Counted from the stretch's first letter, positions 26,805 to 37,267 are shown. The stretch is 64,000 nucleotides of DNA from Candidatus Omnitrophota bacterium (GCA_029570205.1 JAKQSI010000088.1:1-64000); one strand, 5' to 3'. The notes: generated from the letters alone by a model not told the origin. Translations and numbers: made by a program.

Positions 26805-29252
26805 ATGATGTTTGATCGGCTTACCGAACGTGCGCGACTCGTCATGAAGAAGGCCAAGGAAGAGGCGGCCTCCATCGGCAGCAGCCACGCGGCCACGGAG
26901 CACATCCTTCTTGGACTGATCTCCGAAGGGGAAGGTGTGGCGGCGACCGCCATGCGGAACATGGGTCTCAACCTGGAGGCTCTCCGAGGTGAGATACTCA
27001 AGCGAATCCCCCGTGAAGGAACCGGCGGCTTGGACAGCACGATCCCCCTCTCGCCGAGCGGCAAACGGGCAATCGAATTTGCGTACCAGGAAGCACAGGC
27101 TTTCGGCGTGAACTTCATCGGTACGGAACATCTTCTGCTCGGTATTATCCGGGAGAACGAAGGATTGGCCGCGCGTATCCTGGCGGAACACAATGTGGAT
27201 TTGATCAAGGCCCGCAGTGAGATTCTTCGTCTGATGGGCGGGGTTCCGCAGGAAGTGGTTGCCGCCGGAAAAGGCAAAAGCAAAACCCCCGCGCTGGATG
27301 CGTTCGGAACCGACCTGACTGAATTGGCCCGGCTCGGCAAACTGGACCCGGTTATCGGTCGGCAGGATGAGATCGAACGGGTGATCCAGATTCTGTGCAG
27401 GCGAACCAAAAATAACCCGGTTCTGATCGGCGAGGCCGGTGTGGGAAAAACCGCGATCGCGGAAGGACTGGCCCAACAGATTGAGCAACGGGTCGTCCCG
27501 GATCTCCTCCTGGGCCGACGGTTGATTACGCTTGACTTGGGCGGGCTGGTAGCCGGAACGAAGTATCGCGGGCAGTTCGAGGAACGTCTGAAAGCGGTTC
27601 TGGAAGAGATCCGGCGGTCCGGCAATATCATTTTGTTCGTTGATGAATTGCACACGCTGGTCGGCGCCGGGGCAGCGGAGGGGTCCATGGATGCCTCCAA
27701 TATGCTGAAACCCGCGCTTGCACGGGGTGAGCTTCAGTGCATCGGCGCGACCACGCTGGATGAATATCGGAAGTACATTGAAAAGGATAAAGCCCTCGAA
27801 CGGCGTTTCCAGACCGTGATGGTCGATCCGCCCACGGTTGAGCAAACGATCCGAATTCTGGAGGGACTGCGAGACAAGTACGAAGCGCATCATCGGGTGA
27901 AGATTACCGATCCGGCCCTCCGAGCCGCTTCGGAACTCTCAGCCCGTTACGTCACGGACCGCTACCTGCCGGACAAGGCTATCGACCTGGTCGATGAAGC
28001 AGGGGCCCGAGCGCGTCTCCAGGCCACAACACGTCCACGGGAATTGCGTGAAATCGACGAAGAAATCGATCGTGTCGTCAAAGAAATCGAAGCCTCAACC
28101 GTGGCCGAGGAATTCGAGAAATGCCTGGATCTGAAACGAAAGCGGGAGATGCTGCGGGAACGGGAAGCCCAAATCACGCGTGAGTGGGAAACCTCTCGTA
28201 ACCAGGCCGGTATCGCCACCGTGGATGAAGAAGATATCGCATATATTGTCTCTAAGTGGACCGGCATTCCGATGGTCCGAATCGAGGAGGCGGAATCCGA
28301 ACGACTGCTTCGAATGGAAGAAGAAATGCGCAAAAAGGTTGTATCGCAGGAGCAGGCGATTCGGACGGTGGCCACGGCGATTCGCCGGTCGCGAGCCGGG
28401 CTGGCCGACCAGCAGCGTCCGATCGGCTCCTTCCTGTTTCTGGGACCCACGGGAACCGGCAAGACACACATGGCGAAAATCCTGGCCGAATTCCTCTTCG
28501 GCAGCCAGGATGCGCTGGTTACCGTGGATATGTCGGAATACATGGAGAAATTCGCCGCCTCCCGCCTGGTCGGTGCGCCGCCGGGATACATCGGTCACGA
28601 TGAAGGCGGGCAGTTGACGGAGAAAGTCCGGCGCAAGCCGTATTGTGTGGTTTGTTTGGATGAAATCGAAAAAGCCCATCCCGATGTCTACAATATGCTT
28701 CTCCAGGTGCTCGAAGAGGGACGCCTGACCGATTCCACGGGGTACAGGGTGGATTTCCGGCATACCGTGCTTATTATGACGTCCAACATCGGCTCCCACG
28801 AAATCACGAACAAGGCCTCGCTGGGATTCAGCACGGACGATGAACAGGTTTCTTACGAGAGCATGAAAGATAAGGTCATGTCGGAACTGAAAAAGACCTT
28901 CCGGCCGGAGTTCCTGAACCGGGTGGATGAGGTCGTGGTGTTTCATTCCCTGACTCGGGAAGATATTGCCCGGATCCTGGATATCGAGCTGAAACAGGTC
29001 CAGGAGCGTCTCTCCGCATACCACGTGCATTTACAAATCACGCCGGAAGTCAAAGAATATCTGATCGATCAAGGTTTCGATCCGACATACGGCGCTCGCC
29101 CTCTGAAACGGACGATACAGAAACGCCTGGAGGATCCTCTTGCGGAGGAAATCCTGAAGGGCCGATTCCGGGGAGGGGCGGAGGTGATCGTAGAGGTCGG
29201 CAAGGACGGACCGGAGTTTCGCGAAGCTTCGGTGGAGGAGGTGCAAGTCTGA
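26805..29252 (+). CDS. clpC: ClpC-type AAA+ unfoldase
   Basis: 815 aa. N-domain with two Clp-N repeats ([20 protein letters not shown]), NBD1 with [15 protein letters not shown], a short M-domain with a UVR-like helix pair ([15 protein letters not shown]), NBD2 with [12 protein letters not shown]. That length and M-domain define ClpC, not ClpB. Feeds arginine-phosphorylated proteins to ClpP, whose gene is not here. Two ATGs at 26805 and 26808. Confidence 0.95.
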   Translation: MMFDRLTERARLVMKKAKEEAASIGSSHAATEHILLGLISEGEGVAATAMRNMGLNLEALRGEILKRIPREGTGGLDSTIPLSPSGKRAIEFAYQEAQAFGVNFIGTEHLLLGIIRENEGLAARILAEHNVDLIKARSEILRLMGGVPQEVVAAGKGKSKTPALDAFGTDLTELARLGKLDPVIGRQDEIERVIQILCRRTKNNPVLIGEAGVGKTAIAEGLAQQIEQRVVPDLLLGRRLITLDLGGLVAGTKYRGQFEERLKAVLEEIRRSGNIILFVDELHTLVGAGAAEGSMDASNMLKPALARGELQCIGATTLDEYRKYIEKDKALERRFQTVMVDPPTVEQTIRILEGLRDKYEAHHRVKITDPALRAASELSARYVTDRYLPDKAIDLVDEAGARARLQATTRPRELREIDEEIDRVVKEIEASTVAEEFEKCLDLKRKREMLREREAQITREWETSRNQAGIATVDEEDIAYIVSKWTGIPMVRIEEAESERLLRMEEEMRKKVVSQEQAIRTVATAIRRSRAGLADQQRPIGSFLFLGPTGTGKTHMAKILAEFLFGSQDALVTVDMSEYMEKFAASRLVGAPPGYIGHDEGGQLTEKVRRKPYCVVCLDEIEKAHPDVYNMLLQVLEEGRLTDSTGYRVDFRHTVLIMTSNIGSHEITNKASLGFSTDDEQVSYESMKDKVMSELKKTFRPEFLNRVDEVVVFHSLTREDIARILDIELKQVQERLSAYHVHLQITPEVKEYLIDQGFDPTYGARPLKRTIQKRLEDPLAEEILKGRFRGGAEVIVEVGKDGPEFREASVEEVQV
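29234..29251 (+). promoter_or_regulatory. Strong ribosome site that points to a CTG start for bamA
   Basis: GGAGGAGGT at 29234-29242 is followed, six bases on, by CTG at 29249 in the bamA frame, overlapping the clpC stop as CTGA. No ATG, GTG or TTG lies at that distance. Confidence 0.5.
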
Positions 29253-31645
29253 ACCGCCGGATTTATACTCTCATAGTTTTTGTGCTGGTCTTTTCATTTC
29301 CTTGTTCAGGGAGGACGGAACTGATCACAGAGATTGTGATCGAGGGAACCGTTCATGTGGACCCCGCCGAGATTGCCGGTGTGATCCAGACGCGCGCCGG
29401 TCAGGATTACAAGGCCGGTCTTCAGGCGCTTCTTCGGGAAGATGTTCGCAAGATCATGGAGCTTGGCAAGTTCGCCGATGTGAATGTGGAGGCGGAATCG
29501 GTCGAGGGCGGGATTCGCCTGATTTACAATGTCTGGGAGAAACCGATCCTGGTGGGAGTCCGCTTTGAGGGGAACAAGGAAATCAGCAGCAAGAAACTAC
29601 AGACGGAGCTCGGATGGAAAGAGGACGTGTCGGTTTTCATGGATAAAGACCGACTGGAATCCTATCGAACCAAACTCCTCTCTTTTTATGAACAGAAAGC
29701 CTTTCCACGCACCACGATTCAGGCCGAATTGGAAGAACAGGAGACGCCTTTTGAGACGGTTGCCGTCTTTCGCATTCAGGAAGGCAGGAAACTGCCTTTG
29801 ATTCGCCTTTCCATCGAAGGAAACCAGGAATACTCCGACCGACAGATCCGAAGGCGAATGGAAACCAAACCATCCTGGTTTTTCCTGCGACGGGATTACA
29901 CGGAATCGATTATGAAACGGGACTTGGAAGTGATTCAGTACCTGTACCTGGATCGTGGGTATCTGGATGTCCAGGTTACCCAGGAAGGTCCGGTGGAAGA
30001 AAAAGACGGGCTGGCGGTCACCGTGCGAATCAACGAAGGTCCCCGTTACCGATTCGGGAAAGCCGGCGTCGAAGGGAACGAGATTTTCACCTCTGAGGAA
30101 ATCCTCGGTCAGATTACTTTAAAAAACGGAGATTTCTATTCGGAAGGAACTATACGCCAGGATCTTCTCAAGATTCTGAACCTTTACCGAAACCAGGGTT
30201 ACTACAATACCCGCATTCAAAAGACCCTTCAGAAACGAGAAGGAGAACCCGTCGCGGATGTGGCGATCAACATCGGAGAGGCGGATCGTCTGCACTTGGG
30301 AGAGATTCAGATCCAGGGCGTGACAGTCATGGAGGACGGTTCGGTCGTCGAACTGAAGAAAGACGAGTTTATCACGAAAGACTATGTCATCAGGCGGGAG
30401 ATCGATCTTAAGCCTGGGGATGTTCTGGACTGGAGCAAGGTCATGGAGGCTGACCGCAAGTTGGTCAACCTTCGGTTTTTCAAAGCCCGCGAGTTTCCTG
30501 TTCCCAACCAGATGAACCTTCAACCGGGATTTTCGGAACCGCTGATTCGTCCGGACGATCCCACTGTGGCGGATCTCATTCTTCAGTTGGAGGAAATTCA
30601 GACGGGAAGTATCATGTTCGGGGGCAGCTACAATACGACATTCGGCCCCGGCGCCTTTGTGGAATTTCGCAAGCGGAACTTGTTCGGGCGGGGACAGGAG
30701 TTTTATAGCACGGTGGAGTTCGGCGGAATACGAGACCGTTTTGTGGTGGGATTCAATGAACCGTACCTGCTCGGATCGGAATACGCGTTAAATACGGAGT
30801 TTTACTATTACGATATTGATTCATACGGGGGACGTGAATTCGAGGAAGAACGGTTTGGGAACCAGACAACGTTTTCTCATCCTCTGTTCGACTACAGCCG
30901 ATATTATTTCGGATTTCAGGTCGAACAGTCTGACATGAGTGTCTTTGACGAACGACTGACCGAGGTGGTCCAGGCTCCAGATATTTACGATTCCGACGAG
31001 AACGTTACAACCAGTCTCTTGCTTGGCCTGTCCAGAGATACGAGGGATTTCACGGCGAATCCGACCAGCGGAACGTTCAACCAGGTTTCTCTTGAGCTGG
31101 CCGGGCTTGCCGACAATGAGTTTGCAAAGCTGATCGGAGAAACCAACTATTACCATACATTGACAGGGAAGTTGGTTTTGATGCTTTCCGGGGAAGTGCG
31201 TCTGGCCGAACCGTTCGGGTCGACGGATTATTTGCCGTTGCAGGAAAGATTCTGGATCGGCGGCGCAAACACGGTACGTGGATTTGAAGAAGGAACGCTG
31301 ACGGAACGGGATACGGTTGTCCGTCGTCGGTTTTACCCGCCCTACGGGATTTATGAGTACTCGAAGGAGGTTTGGCTGGGCAGCGAAGCCGCCTTGATCG
31401 GCAGAGCCGAACTTCGATACCCGTTCTTTGATATGTTGCAAGGGGTGTTTTTCCTGGATTCCGGCGCGGGATACACGGAGGTTGGCGATATCGACCTGGG
31501 CGAGCTGCGGTTCAGCACGGGCGTGGGGATCCGCGTCAATTTACCCATCGGCGCGATGGTCCGCCTCGATTACGCCATTCCCATCAGCAAAGAAGACGAT
31601 GATGAAGAGGAAAATCTCCACTTCAGTTTTGGCCAGTCCTTCTAG
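29249..31645 (+). CDS. bamA: BamA outer-membrane assembly protein (Omp85)
   Basis: 798 aa if it starts at CTG 29249; the GTG at 29282 would cut the signal peptide ([16 protein letters not shown]) in half. POTRA domains fill about residues 25-420 (for example ITEIVIEGTVHVDP and VGVRFEGNKEISS), then a 16-strand beta-barrel with the RFWIGGANTVRGFEEGTL motif, close to the family's VRGF, and a terminal Phe. Core of the machine that inserts outer-membrane proteins. First gene of the envelope cluster. Confidence 0.93.
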   Translation: MNRRIYTLIVFVLVFSFPCSGRTELITEIVIEGTVHVDPAEIAGVIQTRAGQDYKAGLQALLREDVRKIMELGKFADVNVEAESVEGGIRLIYNVWEKPILVGVRFEGNKEISSKKLQTELGWKEDVSVFMDKDRLESYRTKLLSFYEQKAFPRTTIQAELEEQETPFETVAVFRIQEGRKLPLIRLSIEGNQEYSDRQIRRRMETKPSWFFLRRDYTESIMKRDLEVIQYLYLDRGYLDVQVTQEGPVEEKDGLAVTVRINEGPRYRFGKAGVEGNEIFTSEEILGQITLKNGDFYSEGTIRQDLLKILNLYRNQGYYNTRIQKTLQKREGEPVADVAINIGEADRLHLGEIQIQGVTVMEDGSVVELKKDEFITKDYVIRREIDLKPGDVLDWSKVMEADRKLVNLRFFKAREFPVPNQMNLQPGFSEPLIRPDDPTVADLILQLEEIQTGSIMFGGSYNTTFGPGAFVEFRKRNLFGRGQEFYSTVEFGGIRDRFVVGFNEPYLLGSEYALNTEFYYYDIDSYGGREFEEERFGNQTTFSHPLFDYSRYYFGFQVEQSDMSVFDERLTEVVQAPDIYDSDENVTTSLLLGLSRDTRDFTANPTSGTFNQVSLELAGLADNEFAKLIGETNYYHTLTGKLVLMLSGEVRLAEPFGSTDYLPLQERFWIGGANTVRGFEEGTLTERDTVVRRRFYPPYGIYEYSKEVWLGSEAALIGRAELRYPFFDMLQGVFFLDSGAGYTEVGDIDLGELRFSTGVGIRVNLPIGAMVRLDYAIPISKEDDDEEENLHFSFGQSF

Positions 31646-31742
31646 TGAGCCAAGTGGACTTTTCCCATCCTGTAAACCTGGAGTCGGATTTCGTATCTCT
31701 GGGGCAGAACATCGAAATAGAAGATTTTGGAGGACTGAAACA

Positions 31743-32324
31743 ATGAAAGTAACCGGTATATGGGCATTAGGAATCATTGGAGCGCTGGCGCTCGGGAGTA
31801 TTGTGCTTTCTTCGGATGTTACAGCGCAGACCAGCGGACCGAAGTTGGGATTTGTCGATGTGGAACGGGTTTTGGAAGAAGCAGAAGTGTTTAAAGCAAA
31901 AGCAGCGGAACTGCGCGCTGCACGTGAGGATTCTCAGAAAAGCCTGGATGAAATGACCGCGCCGTTGCTTAAGGAATATGAGGATCTCCAGGCGCAAAGA
32001 TCGTTGATGAAACCGGAGGAATACACCAAAAAACTCAACGACCTGGAAAAGAGAAAGGCGGAAGTGAAAGGAATCCAGCGGGAAAGACAGGTCCAGCTGA
32101 ATTCAAGATTGAAGCAAACCCTGGACCCGCTTCGTGAGAAATTGCAGGCCGTTGTGGAGGAGATCGCAAAACAAGAAGGCTATGATTTCATTTTCAAACG
32201 GGCGGACCTGGCTTACAGCGCAGCTCAGTACGACATTACCGACAAGGTGATCAACAAACTCAACGCGATGGCGCCGGAGAAAAAAGAGACGGAGAAAAAG
32301 GAAACAGAGAAAAAGGGGAGGTAG
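31743..32324 (+). CDS. skp: OmpH/Skp-like periplasmic chaperone
   Basis: 193 aa. Signal peptide (IWALGIIGALALGSIVLSS), then LGFVDVERVLEE as in the Skp N-terminus, a long coiled coil (about residues 50-145), and a C-terminal strand part. The tail is a Lys/Glu run (KETEKKETEKK). Holds unfolded outer-membrane proteins on the way to BamA. Position between bamA and lpxD is the classic one. Confidence 0.88.
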   Translation: MKVTGIWALGIIGALALGSIVLSSDVTAQTSGPKLGFVDVERVLEEAEVFKAKAAELRAAREDSQKSLDEMTAPLLKEYEDLQAQRSLMKPEEYTKKLNDLEKRKAEVKGIQRERQVQLNSRLKQTLDPLREKLQAVVEEIAKQEGYDFIFKRADLAYSAAQYDITDKVINKLNAMAPEKKETEKKETEKKGR

Positions 32325-32336
32325 AGCAGGAATTCG

Positions 32337-33344
32337 ATGCGTTCGATCTCGTTGCGACAACTGGGTGAACTGCTCGGAGCCGATGTGGTCGGCAATGCCG
32401 ATATCCAGATTCATGGAATCAGCGGCATTGACGAGGCGGAGGCGGGGGATATTTCCTTTGTCGCCAACCCCAAGTATGTTGCCCGAATCCGGGTTTGCAG
32501 GGCCTCTGCGCTGATTGTCGGTCGGGACCTTGTTACCGATTTCCGTCCGCTGTTGGTTACGGATGATCCATATCTGGCATTTACCCGGGCGCTCAAACTC
32601 CTTCTCGGCGAAACCCCGGTGCGGGACGGCGGCGTTCACGAGCGGGCCATTGTCGCCCCGACCGTCCGTTTGGGGCAGGGAGTCAGTATCATGGCCAATG
32701 CGGTCATTGAGGACAATGTGGTGATCGGTGACCGGTCCAGTATCTATCCGGGGACGTTTATTGGAGAGGGTACTCGGATCGGACAGGACGCGGTTCTGTA
32801 TCCCAACGTGACGATCTGTGCGAACACGGTCATCGGCAATAGCGTGATTATTCATGGGGGAACAAGCCTGATTTCCAGGCAGGCGTCCGACCCGGGGCAT
32901 TCAACGCGGATTATCCTGGGAGATGATGTGGAGCTTGGAGCCAATGTGACTGTGGCCGGTGGGGGAAACCGCGACACGGTGATCTCGCGAGGCACCAAGA
33001 TCGACAACCTGGTTGGAATCCGGGCCGGCGCCCATCTGGGAGAGAATTGCATTATTGTTGCCCAAGTGACTATTGGCGAAGGTGTCACCCTGGAGGAACA
33101 TGTGACGTTGGCGGGGCAGGTGGTTGTCGCTCCGGGTGTTACGATCGGCGCATATTCGACGGTCGGTGCGAAAAGCTACGTGGAAGAAAACCTGGCGGGC
33201 GGGCAGGCCTATTCCGGGAGTCCGGCGCAGCCTCACGGTCTGGAACGGCGGCTTCATGTCTATTTGCGCCGTGTTCCCGATTTACAGAAACGAATTTCCG
33301 ATCTGGAGAAACAAGTCCAGCATCAAGACAAGGAGAAATCATAA
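32337..33344 (+). CDS. lpxD: LpxD-like acyltransferase, divergent active site
   Basis: 335 aa. LpxD normally adds the N-linked 3-hydroxyacyl chain to UDP-3-O-acylglucosamine. The N-terminal LpxD domain (LRQLGELLGADVVGNAD), left-handed beta-helix hexapeptides and a C-terminal coiled helix (LQKRISDLEKQVQ) are all present. However, the usual QIAHNVVIG (catalytic His239 in E. coli) reads GIRAGAHLG, so Ala230 sits at the His position, and the GSDGFGY motif is replaced by HGGTSLIS. Position and the IDN motif before this site still support LpxD ancestry. Activity is uncertain. Confidence 0.85.
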   Translation: MRSISLRQLGELLGADVVGNADIQIHGISGIDEAEAGDISFVANPKYVARIRVCRASALIVGRDLVTDFRPLLVTDDPYLAFTRALKLLLGETPVRDGGVHERAIVAPTVRLGQGVSIMANAVIEDNVVIGDRSSIYPGTFIGEGTRIGQDAVLYPNVTICANTVIGNSVIIHGGTSLISRQASDPGHSTRIILGDDVELGANVTVAGGGNRDTVISRGTKIDNLVGIRAGAHLGENCIIVAQVTIGEGVTLEEHVTLAGQVVVAPGVTIGAYSTVGAKSYVEENLAGGQAYSGSPAQPHGLERRLHVYLRRVPDLQKRISDLEKQVQHQDKEKS

Positions 33345-33354
33345 TTTTACGAAA

Positions 33355-34665
33355 ATGAATTCCACAGGGGATATGCAGAAAACGGTCGCCAGTCGAGCCT
33401 CCCTGAGAGGGGTGGGTTTACACACCGGCGAGGAAACCACGATCACCGTCGGCCCGAACGAGCCGGACGGCGGGATTGTGTTTGTTCGCAAAGACCTTCC
33501 CGGTGAGCCGCGAATCAAGGTCAGCGCGGAGAACGCCTCGATGGAAGACAGCCTTTACCTGACGGCGCTCGGCCGGGGTGAAGAACAGATTCTGACGGTT
33601 GAGCACGTGCTTGCAGCGTGCAGCGGCCTGGGTATCGACAATCTCATTATCGAACTGACCTCGAAAGAACCTCCTATTGCCGATGGAAGCGCGTTGCCGT
33701 TTGTGGAGATGATCCGCGAGGCGGGGATTGTCACACTGGATCGTCCCCGGTCCTATCTGGAAATCGATCAACCGATCTGGCTGTTCGAAAACGGCCTGGA
33801 ACTCGCCGTGATTCCTTCGCACCGATTCGAAATTACGTACAAGATCGACTACGATCATCCGGCGGTGGGTATCCGCTCGACCTCTTTTTGGATCACCGAA
33901 GAGATCTTCACGGAGAAGATCGCTCCAGCCAGAACCTTCGGATTTCTGAAGGATATTCAGACCCTGCGCCAGGACGGCAAGATCAAAGGGGGCAGTTTGG
34001 ACTGTGCCATCGTGATTGGTGAAGAGGGGTTTCTGAATAAGAACCTGCGTTTTGATGATGAGATTGTGCGGCATAAGGTGCTGGATGTGCTGGGGGATTT
34101 CACGTTGTTGGGCCGCCCGATCAAGGCGCATGTTGTTGCAGTTCGTTCGGGCCATGCGTTCAACGTCCGATTTGTCCGCAAGATCCTGGAAACAATCCGA
34201 GAACGCGAACAACAGGCGAAGAAATCGTTTGAGCCGCCGCTCGATATCAATCGCATTCGGGAAATTCTTCCGCATCGGTATCCGTTCCTGTTGATCGATC
34301 GTGTTCTGGATCTGGATTACAAGAACAATCGAGTTGTTGCGATCAAGAATGTCACGGCCAATGAGCCGTTTTTCCAAGGGCATTTCCCAAACCGCCCCAT
34401 CATGCCGGGTGTTCTGATTATCGAAGCCATGGCGCAGGCGGGCGGTGTTTTGCTTCTTTCCCTGGAGCAAAACGCGGGCAAGCAGGTGTATTTGTCGGCG
34501 ATCAATGAGGCGAAAATCCGGCGGCCGGTTGTTCCGGGAGACCAACTGGTGATCGAAACGCAGATTATGAAGATCAAAGGACGCTCCGGACGGGTCGAAA
34601 GTCGTGTCACTGTGGATGGACAGCGAGCGGCGGAGGCGACCCTGTTGTTCACCATGGTAGACTGA
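33355..34665 (+). CDS. lpxC-fabZ: Bifunctional LpxC deacetylase - FabZ dehydratase fusion
   Basis: 436 aa. Residues about 1-280 are LpxC, the zinc enzyme committing UDP-3-O-acyl-GlcNAc to lipid A: TVEHVLAA (Glu/His), RHKVLDVLGD (His and Asp ligands), SGHAFN. Residues about 290-436 are FabZ, dehydrating 3-hydroxyacyl-ACP: LPHRYPFLLIDR (His) and GHFPNRPIMPGVLIIEAMAQ (Glu). Such fusions are known in Bacteroidetes and other non-proteobacterial phyla. Start at 33355; an ATG at 33373 is also possible. Confidence 0.95.
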   Translation: MNSTGDMQKTVASRASLRGVGLHTGEETTITVGPNEPDGGIVFVRKDLPGEPRIKVSAENASMEDSLYLTALGRGEEQILTVEHVLAACSGLGIDNLIIELTSKEPPIADGSALPFVEMIREAGIVTLDRPRSYLEIDQPIWLFENGLELAVIPSHRFEITYKIDYDHPAVGIRSTSFWITEEIFTEKIAPARTFGFLKDIQTLRQDGKIKGGSLDCAIVIGEEGFLNKNLRFDDEIVRHKVLDVLGDFTLLGRPIKAHVVAVRSGHAFNVRFVRKILETIREREQQAKKSFEPPLDINRIREILPHRYPFLLIDRVLDLDYKNNRVVAIKNVTANEPFFQGHFPNRPIMPGVLIIEAMAQAGGVLLLSLEQNAGKQVYLSAINEAKIRRPVVPGDQLVIETQIMKIKGRSGRVESRVTVDGQRAAEATLLFTMVD

Positions 34666-34703
34666 ACGAGGCCGGTTTGTTTGAGGAGCGATGAAATAGA
34701 ATT

Positions 34704-35486
34704 ATGCCAGAGACTCTTACGATTGCCAGCACGGCGATTATTCACCCGAGAGCGCAGATCGGCGACGATGTGCAAATCGGTCCCTACAGTGTTGTCGGTG
34801 AAGATGTCCGAATCGGGCGTGGCACCGAGATCGGCCCTCATGTGATTCTGGACGGATGGACCACCATCGGGGAGTATTGTCGCATTTTTACCGGAGCTGT
34901 CATCGGAAGCGAACCGCAGGACCTTAAATACAAAGGCGGTGTCTCCTTTGTTCGCATTGGAGACCACACCACCATTCGGGAATACTCTACGGTCAACCGG
35001 GGTACCAGTGAGGGGGAAGAAACCCGTGTCGGCCAGGGATGCCTGTTGATGGCCTACAGTCACGTGGCACATAATTGTATCCTGGAAGATAGTGTGATTA
35101 TGGCCAGTTTCGCCGCGCTGGCCGGTCATATTCGAGTCGAATCCAACGCGATTATCGGAGGTCTGGTGGCGATTCATCAGTTCTGCCAGGTGGGGCGATA
35201 TGCAATTGTCGGCGGGGCTTCCGCAGTCCGACAGGATGTGCTGCCCTTTACGAGAGTAGCGGGGAACCCCTGCAAGCCGTATGGGATCAATGTGGTGGGG
35301 CTTCGCCGACACGGATTTTCGGAAGAGCGGATGAAACGTCTCAAACGGATTTACCGAATCCTGTATCGGTCCCATCTCTCCGAAGGAGAAGCCTTGGACC
35401 GTCTGCACGAAGAGATGGGCGACGATGCGGACGCTCAACATATCATCGAATTTGTTAAACGCACGGAACGGGGGATCTGCCGATGA
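34704..35486 (+). CDS. lpxA: UDP-N-acetylglucosamine acyltransferase
   Basis: 260 aa, standard length. First step of lipid A synthesis: O-acylation of UDP-GlcNAc. Hexapeptide beta-helix, GSEPQDLKYKGG signature, catalytic His in SHVAHNC, and the C-terminal helical domain (VVGLRRHGFSEERMKRLK). The next gene overlaps it as ATGA. lpxB, which often follows, is absent. Confidence 0.95.
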   Translation: MPETLTIASTAIIHPRAQIGDDVQIGPYSVVGEDVRIGRGTEIGPHVILDGWTTIGEYCRIFTGAVIGSEPQDLKYKGGVSFVRIGDHTTIREYSTVNRGTSEGEETRVGQGCLLMAYSHVAHNCILEDSVIMASFAALAGHIRVESNAIIGGLVAIHQFCQVGRYAIVGGASAVRQDVLPFTRVAGNPCKPYGINVVGLRRHGFSEERMKRLKRIYRILYRSHLSEGEALDRLHEEMGDDADAQHIIEFVKRTERGICR

Positions 35487-37267
35487 AGAATCCCGGATTG
35501 GGTACCCATGGCATCACATTATACGCTTGCGCGGCGAATTGTTGCTCGATTTGTGCAGCCATCACGCGAATCCTGTCGATTCTGGTCTTTGCCGCCGGGA
35601 TTACGACGGTCAGCGCGGATACGGGTTTTCTCGATCTGCGCTACCCGGACGCCGAAGCGGATCGCATGATCTATTTCCCGTACGAGAATGCCTATGGCGG
35701 GGTTGCTCTGACCTGCGGAGATTTTGACGGGAACGGAACGGACGAGATCGTCATGGGATCTCCGTTTATGGAAAAAGAACGGGGGCGTGTAGATATTCTC
35801 CACAACGCCGCTGCGCCGGTTGCCGGAACGACGGATGTTGTTGATTTGGCCGATCCTCCCGCAACGGCGGCGATCACTACCCTGATCGGTAGTCAACGAG
35901 GCGATTGGATGGGGACCAGTGTAGCCGTGGGGGATTTCAACGCGGACGGAAGAGATGATCTGGCGGTTGGTGCGCCGAATGTGAACCGGTTAGCCGGAGC
36001 CGTCTATCTTTTTCTGGGTGGGAATCCGTGTCTCGAACCCGGACGATTTGATGTCTCTGGGGCGGATATTGTATTTCACGGGGCCGGGGAGTGCGATGGA
36101 GCCGGGCCGGAACTGGCGTTCGGCGACCTGAACGGCGACGGGATGGATGACTTGGTGATTTCCGCGCCGTACACGAATAAACAAGAGTCCATGGCCTTCG
36201 CCGACCGGGCCTACATCCTGTATGGTTCGCCGCTTCGCGCGACAGGGCAGGTGATTCAACTGGGAACCGACTGCGATGTGCTGCTGAAACATGTTTATGC
36301 AGACTACCGGAGTTCCGTCAACAGCAACAGCTATTTCATCGCCGACGTTCTGGGAGACGGCATTCCGGATTTGATTATCGGTTGCCAGTACGGCTTGGGC
36401 CGATACGGTCATGTCTATGTGGTGCGAGGCGCGCCCCGCCCGAAGGGATCGGTGGTGATGGTTCATGAAGAGGCCGATCTTGTAATCAAGGACAACCACA
36501 AAACGGATATGCTCGGCGCGTCCGTCCGAGCGGGAGATATCGACGGAGACGGAGATAACGATCTTCTGATCGGCTCTCCGAACGGCTATTCTTCTGCGTA
36601 CGGAAAACTATCTTTATTGCTGTTCGACGGGAAGCCTGATCCCGCGCAGCAGACGGTTATCCGTATGGGGCAGCCGACATCCCTTTACCTCGAAGTCAAC
36701 TATTACGGGATTTATAAGTCGGAGAGTCTCGGCCAGGGATTGACACTGGCCGATTTCAATGCGGACGGAATACAGGATATTGCGGTGGGCGCTTTCTATG
36801 GGCGTCCGCGGGGAACCGACAAGTCATTCGGCCTGGTATACGTGCTGCCCGGTCGTCCCAATTGGCCGGAAGGGACCATTTGTATCGGCGATGTGCCGGA
36901 GATTCTAATTATGAACGGGGCGACCAAGCAAGAGGAATTCGGGATGGTCCTGGCGACGGGCAATTTCGGAGGCGGTGCGCCTTCCCTGCTGGTATCGTCC
37001 CGCCTCGGAGACGGCCGGTTCGGGTACGGGGCCAAGAATGCCGGGCAAGTCTACCAGTTTTCGCGGGTTTTGTTTGATCGTCTTGCGCCTTTGAATCCCA
37101 AGATCACTCCCAAAATTGTTGAGGAACTCTACCGGATTTCCGGGAACTGGATGAAACCGAAAACCGGTTATCAGATCCAATCCGGCTCCGTCGATTCGGA
37201 ACGGATCGGTCCCCGCGAGATTTTGAATCTGTACAAACGATCGAGAAAAATGGAGCCTTCCCAGTAG
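35483..37267 (+). CDS. Secreted seven-bladed FG-GAP (integrin-like) propeller protein
   Basis: 594 aa. Signal peptide with an odd Cys-rich start (CAANCCSICAA) before ILSILVFAAGITTVSA. Seven repeats with calcium-binding DxDxDG loops: DFDGNGTDE, DFNADGRDD, DLNGDGMDD, DVLGDGIPD, DIDGDGDND, DFNADGIQD and a weakened NFGGGAPS, so a complete seven-blade propeller. Overlaps the lpxA stop by four bases, so it is co-translated with the lipid A genes. Likely a surface or periplasmic binding protein; no enzyme motif. Confidence 0.87.
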   Translation: MKNPGLGTHGITLYACAANCCSICAAITRILSILVFAAGITTVSADTGFLDLRYPDAEADRMIYFPYENAYGGVALTCGDFDGNGTDEIVMGSPFMEKERGRVDILHNAAAPVAGTTDVVDLADPPATAAITTLIGSQRGDWMGTSVAVGDFNADGRDDLAVGAPNVNRLAGAVYLFLGGNPCLEPGRFDVSGADIVFHGAGECDGAGPELAFGDLNGDGMDDLVISAPYTNKQESMAFADRAYILYGSPLRATGQVIQLGTDCDVLLKHVYADYRSSVNSNSYFIADVLGDGIPDLIIGCQYGLGRYGHVYVVRGAPRPKGSVVMVHEEADLVIKDNHKTDMLGASVRAGDIDGDGDNDLLIGSPNGYSSAYGKLSLLLFDGKPDPAQQTVIRMGQPTSLYLEVNYYGIYKSESLGQGLTLADFNADGIQDIAVGAFYGRPRGTDKSFGLVYVLPGRPNWPEGTICIGDVPEILIMNGATKQEEFGMVLATGNFGGGAPSLLVSSRLGDGRFGYGAKNAGQVYQFSRVLFDRLAPLNPKITPKIVEELYRISGNWMKPKTGYQIQSGSVDSERIGPREILNLYKRSRKMEPSQ

